Origin: Macrostomum hystrix
Taxonomy: Eukaryota > Platyhelminthes > Macrostomidae
Assembly (NCBI GenBank): GCA_950097015.1
Contig: CATNEN010000039.1
Span: forward strand, 9,223,501 to 9,287,500
Direction: 5' to 3'
DNA: 64,000 bases
Made by a program: the position numbers and the translations under genes
The notes under the pieces: model-generated
What the model saw: the letters and a program-made list of their open reading frames with translations, nothing else
Database searches by the model: none
What the model was told of the DNA's origin: nothing
Shown: in pieces, positions 61,301 to 64,000 of the stretch
Layout: each line of letters opens with the position of its first letter
Numbering within the stretch: the stretch's first letter is position 1

Positions 61301-64000
61301 CTCATTAGATGTAGGTCCTCTGACTCTTTAGATGTAGGTCCTCTGACTCTTTAGATGAGATGTCCTCTGACTCTTTAGATGTGTGGTCCTCTGACTCATT
61401 AGATGTGAGGTCCTCTGACTCATTAGATGTAGGTCCTCTGACTCTTTAGATATGAGGTCCTCTGACTCTTTAGATGTAGGTCCTCTGACTCTTTAGATGT
61501 AGGTCATCTGACTCTTTAGATGTGTTGTCCTCTGACTCTTTAGATGTAGGTCATCTGACTCTTTAGATGAGATGTCCTCTGACTCTTTAGATGTAGGTCC
61601 TCTGACTCTTTAGATGTAGGTCATCTGACTCTTTAGATGTAGGTCATCTGACTCTTTAGATGTGTGGTCCTCTGACTCATTAGATGTAGGTCCTCTGACT
61701 CTTTAGATGTAGGTCCTCTGACTCTTTAGATGAGATGTCCTCTGACTCTTTAGATGTGTGGTCCTCTGACTCATTAGATGTGAGGTCCTCTGACTCATTA
61801 GATGTAGGTCCTCTGACTCTTTAGATATGAGGTCCTCTGACTCTTTAGATGTGTGGTCCTCTGACTCTTTAGATGTAGGTCATCTGACTCTTTAGATGTG
61901 TTGTCCTCTGACTCTTTAGATGTAGGTCCTCTGACTCTTTAGATGTGTTGTCCTCTGACTCTTTAGATGTAGGTCCTCTGACTCTTTAGATGAGATGTCC
62001 TCTGACTCTTTAGATGTGTGGTCCTCTGACTCATTAGATGTAGATCCTCTGACTCTTTAGATGTGAGGTCCTCTGACTCTTTAGATGTAGGTCCTCTGAC
62101 TCATTAGATGTAGGTCCTCTGACTCATTAGATGTAGGTCCTCTGACTCTTTAGATGTAGGTCCTCTGACTCTTTAGATGTAGGTCCTCTGACTCTTTAGA
62201 TGTAGGTCATCTGACTCTTTAGATGTAGGTCCTCTGACTCTTTAGATGTAGGTCATCTGACTCTTTAGATGTAGGTCATCTGACTCTTTAGATGTAGGTC
62301 ATCTGACTCTTTAGATGTAGGTCCTCTGACTCTTTAGATGTAGGTCCTCTGACTCTTTAGATGTAGATCCTCTGACTCATTAGATGTGTGGTCCTCTGAC
62401 TCATTAGATGTGAGGTGCTCTGACTCTTTAGATGTGTGGTCCTCTGACTCATTAGATGTAGGTCATCTGACTCTTTAGATGTAGATCCTCTGACTCTTTA
62501 GATGTAGATCCTCTGACTCTTTAGATGTGTGGTCCTCTGACTCTTTAGATGTGTGGTCCTCTGACTCTTTAGATGTAGGTCCTCTGACTCTTTAGATGTG
62601 AGGTCCTCTGACTCATTAGATGTAGGTCATCTGACTCTTTAGATGTGTGGTCCTCTGACTCTTTAGATGTGTGGTCCTCTGACTCTTTAGATGTAGGTCC
62701 TCTGACTCTTTAGATGTGAGGTCCTCTGACTCTTTAGATGTGTGGTCCTCTGACTCTTTAGATGTAGGTCCTCTGACTCTTTAGATGTAGGTCATCTGAC
62801 TCTTTAGATGTAGGTCATCTGACTCTTTAGATGTGTGGTCCTCTGACTCATTAGATGTAGGTCCTCTGACTCTTTAGATGTAGGTCCTCTGACTCTTTAG
62901 ATGAGATGTCCTCTGACTCTTTAGATGTAGGTCCTCTGACTCTTTAGATGTAGGTCATCTGACTCTTTAGATGTAGGTCATCTGACTCTTTAGATGTGTG
63001 GTCCTCTGACTCATTAGATGTAGGTCCTCTGACTCTTTAGATGTAGGTCATCTGACTCTTTAGATGTGTTGTCCTCTGACTCTTTAGATGTAGGTCCTCT
63101 GACTCTTTAGATGTGTTGTCCTCTGACTCTTTAGATGTAGGTCCTCTGACTCTTTAGATGAGATGTCCTCTGACTCTTTAGATGTGTGGTCCTCTGACTC
63201 ATTAGATGTAGATCCTCTGACTCTTTAGATGTGAGGTCCTCTGACTCTTTAGATGAGATGTCCTCTGACTCTTTAGATGTAGGTCCTCTGACTCTTTAGA
63301 TGTAGGTCATCTGACTCTTTAGATGTAGGTCATCTGACTCTTTAGATGTGTGGTCCTCTGACTCATTAGATGTGAGGTCCTCTGACTCTTTAGATGTAGG
63401 TCATCTGACTCTTTAGATGTAGGTCCTCTGACTCTTTAGATGTGTTGTCCTCTGACTCTTTAGATGTAGGTCATCTGACTCTTTAGATGTAGGTCCTCTG
63501 ACTCTTTAGATGTAGGTCCTCTGACTCTTTAGATGTAGGTCCTCTGACTCTTTAGATGTAGGTCATCTGACTCTTTAGATGTGTTGTCCTCTGACTCTTT
63601 AGATGTAGGTCATCTGACTCTTTAGATGAGATGTCCTCTGACTCTTTAGATGTAGGTCCTCTGACTCTTTAGATGTAGGTCATCTGACTCTTTAGATGTA
63701 GGTCATCTGACTCTTTAGATGTGTGGTCCTCTGACTCATTAGATGTAGGTCCTCTGACTCTTTAGATGTAGGTCCTCTGACTCTTTAGATGAGATGTCCT
63801 CTGACTCTTTAGATGTGTGGTCCTCTGACTCATTAGATGTGAGGTCCTCTGACTCATTAGATGTAGGTCCTCTGACTCTTTAGATATGAGGTCCTCTGAC
63901 TCTTTAGATGTGTGGTCCTCTGACTCTTTAGATGTAGGTCATCTGACTCTTTAGATGTGTTGTCCTCTGACTCTTTAGATGTAGGTCCTCTGACTCTTTA
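43370..64000. repeat. Very large 23/24-bp minisatellite in MED25 intron 6, running off the window
   Basis: Units are TCCTCTGACTCTTTAGATGT plus AGG (23 bp) or GTTG (24 bp), with AGATG, ATCTG, CATTAG and GTGGTCC variants. The array covers more than 20.6 kb, roughly 890 units, and has not ended at the window edge. Pure 24-bp blocks of 8-10 units occur near 44430, 47340, 48605, 50925, 51395, 52637, 54958 and 56085. The spacing 48609 to 52641 and 50930 to 54962 is 4032 bp in both cases, marking a higher-order repeat. The short open frames encoding SSDSLDVL in the 24-bp blocks are repeat artefacts. It starts about 80 bp after the donor at 43293. Confidence 0.98.

Overview
The window looks like animal nuclear DNA. 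It has intron-split genes with GT-AG junctions, a complete Na+/K+-ATPase alpha gene (a family largely confined to animals), a Mediator subunit with a glutamine-rich tail, and tRNA-headed SINEs. Very high minisatellite content together with small compact genes would fit a free-living flatworm (Macrostomum-like) or a similar invertebrate. That placement is inference only. By summing array lengths I estimate that more than half of the 64 kb is tandem repeat, with about twenty arrays whose units are 4 to 52 bp.

Layout. 1-7.7 kb: a 24-bp array of about 312 units that is open in two frames and could be one giant repetitive exon. 8.6-12.6 kb: Na+/K+-ATPase alpha, six exons, 1010 residues, with its own TATA box and a SINE in intron 3. 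12.6-19.5 kb: AT-rich DNA without a convincing intact gene, holding a stop-broken reading frame, a degraded non-LTR retroelement end split by a foldback element, a non-autonomous DNA transposon with target-site duplications, and an LTR-leader-like stretch. 19.5-20.8 kb: a lifeguard/TMBIM gene, two exons. 22.9-27.1 kb: cytosolic acetyl-CoA acetyltransferase, four coding exons with arrays in its introns. 29.5-31.4 kb: GOLGA7/Erf4-like gene, two exons with a 34-bp array between them. 32.8 kb to beyond 43.3 kb: a MED25-like gene with six exons seen so far. Its introns hold a retroelement end with a perfect 13-bp target-site duplication, a second SINE family, an antisense secreted-peptide gene broken by one stop, and arrays of 18, 43, 23, 20, 22 and 25 bp. 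43.37-64.0 kb: one 23/24-bp array with higher-order structure, lying in the next intron and running off the window.

The genes are unrelated housekeeping functions, not a pathway or operon: ion transport, apoptosis-related membrane protein, sterol/ketone-body thiolase, palmitoylation cofactor, transcription coactivator. All identified genes are on the + strand. What links them is their introns, almost every one of which carries its own private minisatellite; in at least one case the unit appears to have been seeded by the splice site itself.

The most interesting leads are the antisense secreted-peptide gene at 35444-35677 (TATA box, signal peptide, single in-frame TAG), the possible giant repeat exon at 215-7732, and the splice-site-derived intronic arrays of the thiolase gene.
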